Shown: positions 63,751 to 64,000 of the stretch, in pieces | Numbering within the stretch: the first letter of the stretch is position 1 | Layout of the letters: every line of letters begins with the position of its first letter | NCBI RefSeq assembly: GCF_014841105.1 | Contig: NZ_JACYWE010000005.1 | Location: forward strand, 1-64,000 | Length of the DNA: 64,000 nt | Source: Lolliginicoccus lacisalsi | GTDB lineage: Bacteria; Actinomycetota; Actinomycetes; Mycobacteriales; Mycobacteriaceae | Direction: 5' to 3' | Made by a program: the position numbers and the translations under genes | The notes under the pieces: generated by a model | The model's database searches: none | What the model was told of the DNA's origin: nothing | Seen by the model: only the letters and a program-made list of their open reading frames with translations

Positions 63751-64000
63751 TCAGCAGGTAGTCCCTGCGGGGCGACCGTCCATCCGGTCCTGTGTCCAGG
63801 CGAAGAGGTCCGGGATCAGCTCCGAGTCGGGGTCAAGGACCACGGCGACGTGATCGCGGCCCGGGTACGTGCGGTAATCCACCGCCGTGCCCGCTGCGCA
63901 CTGGGAGCGCGCGTACTCCTCCTGCGCGGCGGGGAGCACCAGGGGATCAGCCTCGCCCTGCCCGATCAGCAGTGGCATCGTGAGCGGGTCAGAGGGGACG
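63751..64000 (-). CDS. secreted lipase-type protein, C-terminal part
   Basis: Frame open from the window edge to a stop at 63751. It reads PLLIGQGEADPLVLPAAQEE, the strand carrying the acid residue, and DYRTYPGRDHVAVV with the catalytic His, as in the LIP/secretory lipase family. The nucleophile is outside the window. About 83 residues are seen. Confidence 0.8.
   Translation of the reverse strand, partial: VPSDPLTMPLLIGQGEADPLVLPAAQEEYARSQCAAGTAVDYRTYPGRDHVAVVLDPDSELIPDLFAWTQDRMDGRPAGTTC

Overview
The window is very GC-rich and gene-dense, with many ATGA/GTGA stop-start overlaps and GTG starts. Its gene families point to a mycolic-acid-type actinobacterium (order Mycobacteriales, the Mycobacterium/Gordonia/Hoyosella/Dietzia neighbourhood). 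The evidence is a WS/DGAT wax ester/triacylglycerol synthase, a DesA3-type acyl desaturase with its dedicated reductase, FadD-, acyl-CoA dehydrogenase- and MpaB-type lipid genes, and two ECF42/DGPF sigma modules. I assign no genus. I see no tRNA, rRNA, CRISPR array, transposase or prophage.

Layout. 1-12.7 kb is lipid and hydrocarbon metabolism: WS/DGAT (cut by the window edge), an alkB pseudogene, the desaturase/reductase pair with a divergent PucR-type regulator, two small hydrolase/SRPBCC genes, an AlkD-like repair protein, TetR, an acyl-CoA dehydrogenase, a decayed mpaB and a Baeyer-Villiger-type monooxygenase. 12.8-23.5 kb holds two ECF42 sigma/DGPF modules (the first interrupted by EF-hand and HAAS genes), a Fic protein, and an OmpR-type two-component system whose kinase reads without a stop into a DUF4173-like membrane protein. 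23.5-32 kb holds a LuxR/methyltransferase/membrane protein group, the three core genes of the URC uracil-degradation pathway and a frameshifted VOC gene. 32-39 kb has a HEAT-repeat/MerR operon with a MerR-type promoter, then an operon of GH26 lipoprotein, GAF-PP2C phosphatase, GT2 polysaccharide synthase, STAS protein and RsbW-like ATPase. 39-50 kb has a membrane-anchored serine hydrolase, an acyltransferase, an SRPBCC-FadD fusion, a DoxX protein, an LLM oxidoreductase, a YdcF-like protein and an SGNH hydrolase. 50-57 kb has AlkD-like and esterase genes and an ABC exporter divergent from a NarL-type two-component system. 57-63 kb looks like accessory DNA: a small HD hydrolase, a GIY-YIG protein, a Cys-rich pentapeptide-repeat protein and an ADP-ribosylglycohydrolase, with long non-coding gaps. 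The window ends with a thioredoxin-like gene and the C-terminus of a lipase.

How the genes work together. The strongest system is the operon at 33965-38917. A polysaccharide synthase shares one transcript with a complete partner-switch set (phosphatase, STAS substrate, ATPase/kinase) and a secreted glycosidase, with no sigma factor, so the switch may control polymer synthesis directly. Several genes of hydrophobic-substrate metabolism are broken (alkB, mpaB, a short NTF2-like gene, a VOC gene), which suggests local decay. Dispersed hairpin repeats preceded by G-rich tandem tracts sit just after some stop codons, and one appears to have replaced the natural end of a gene.
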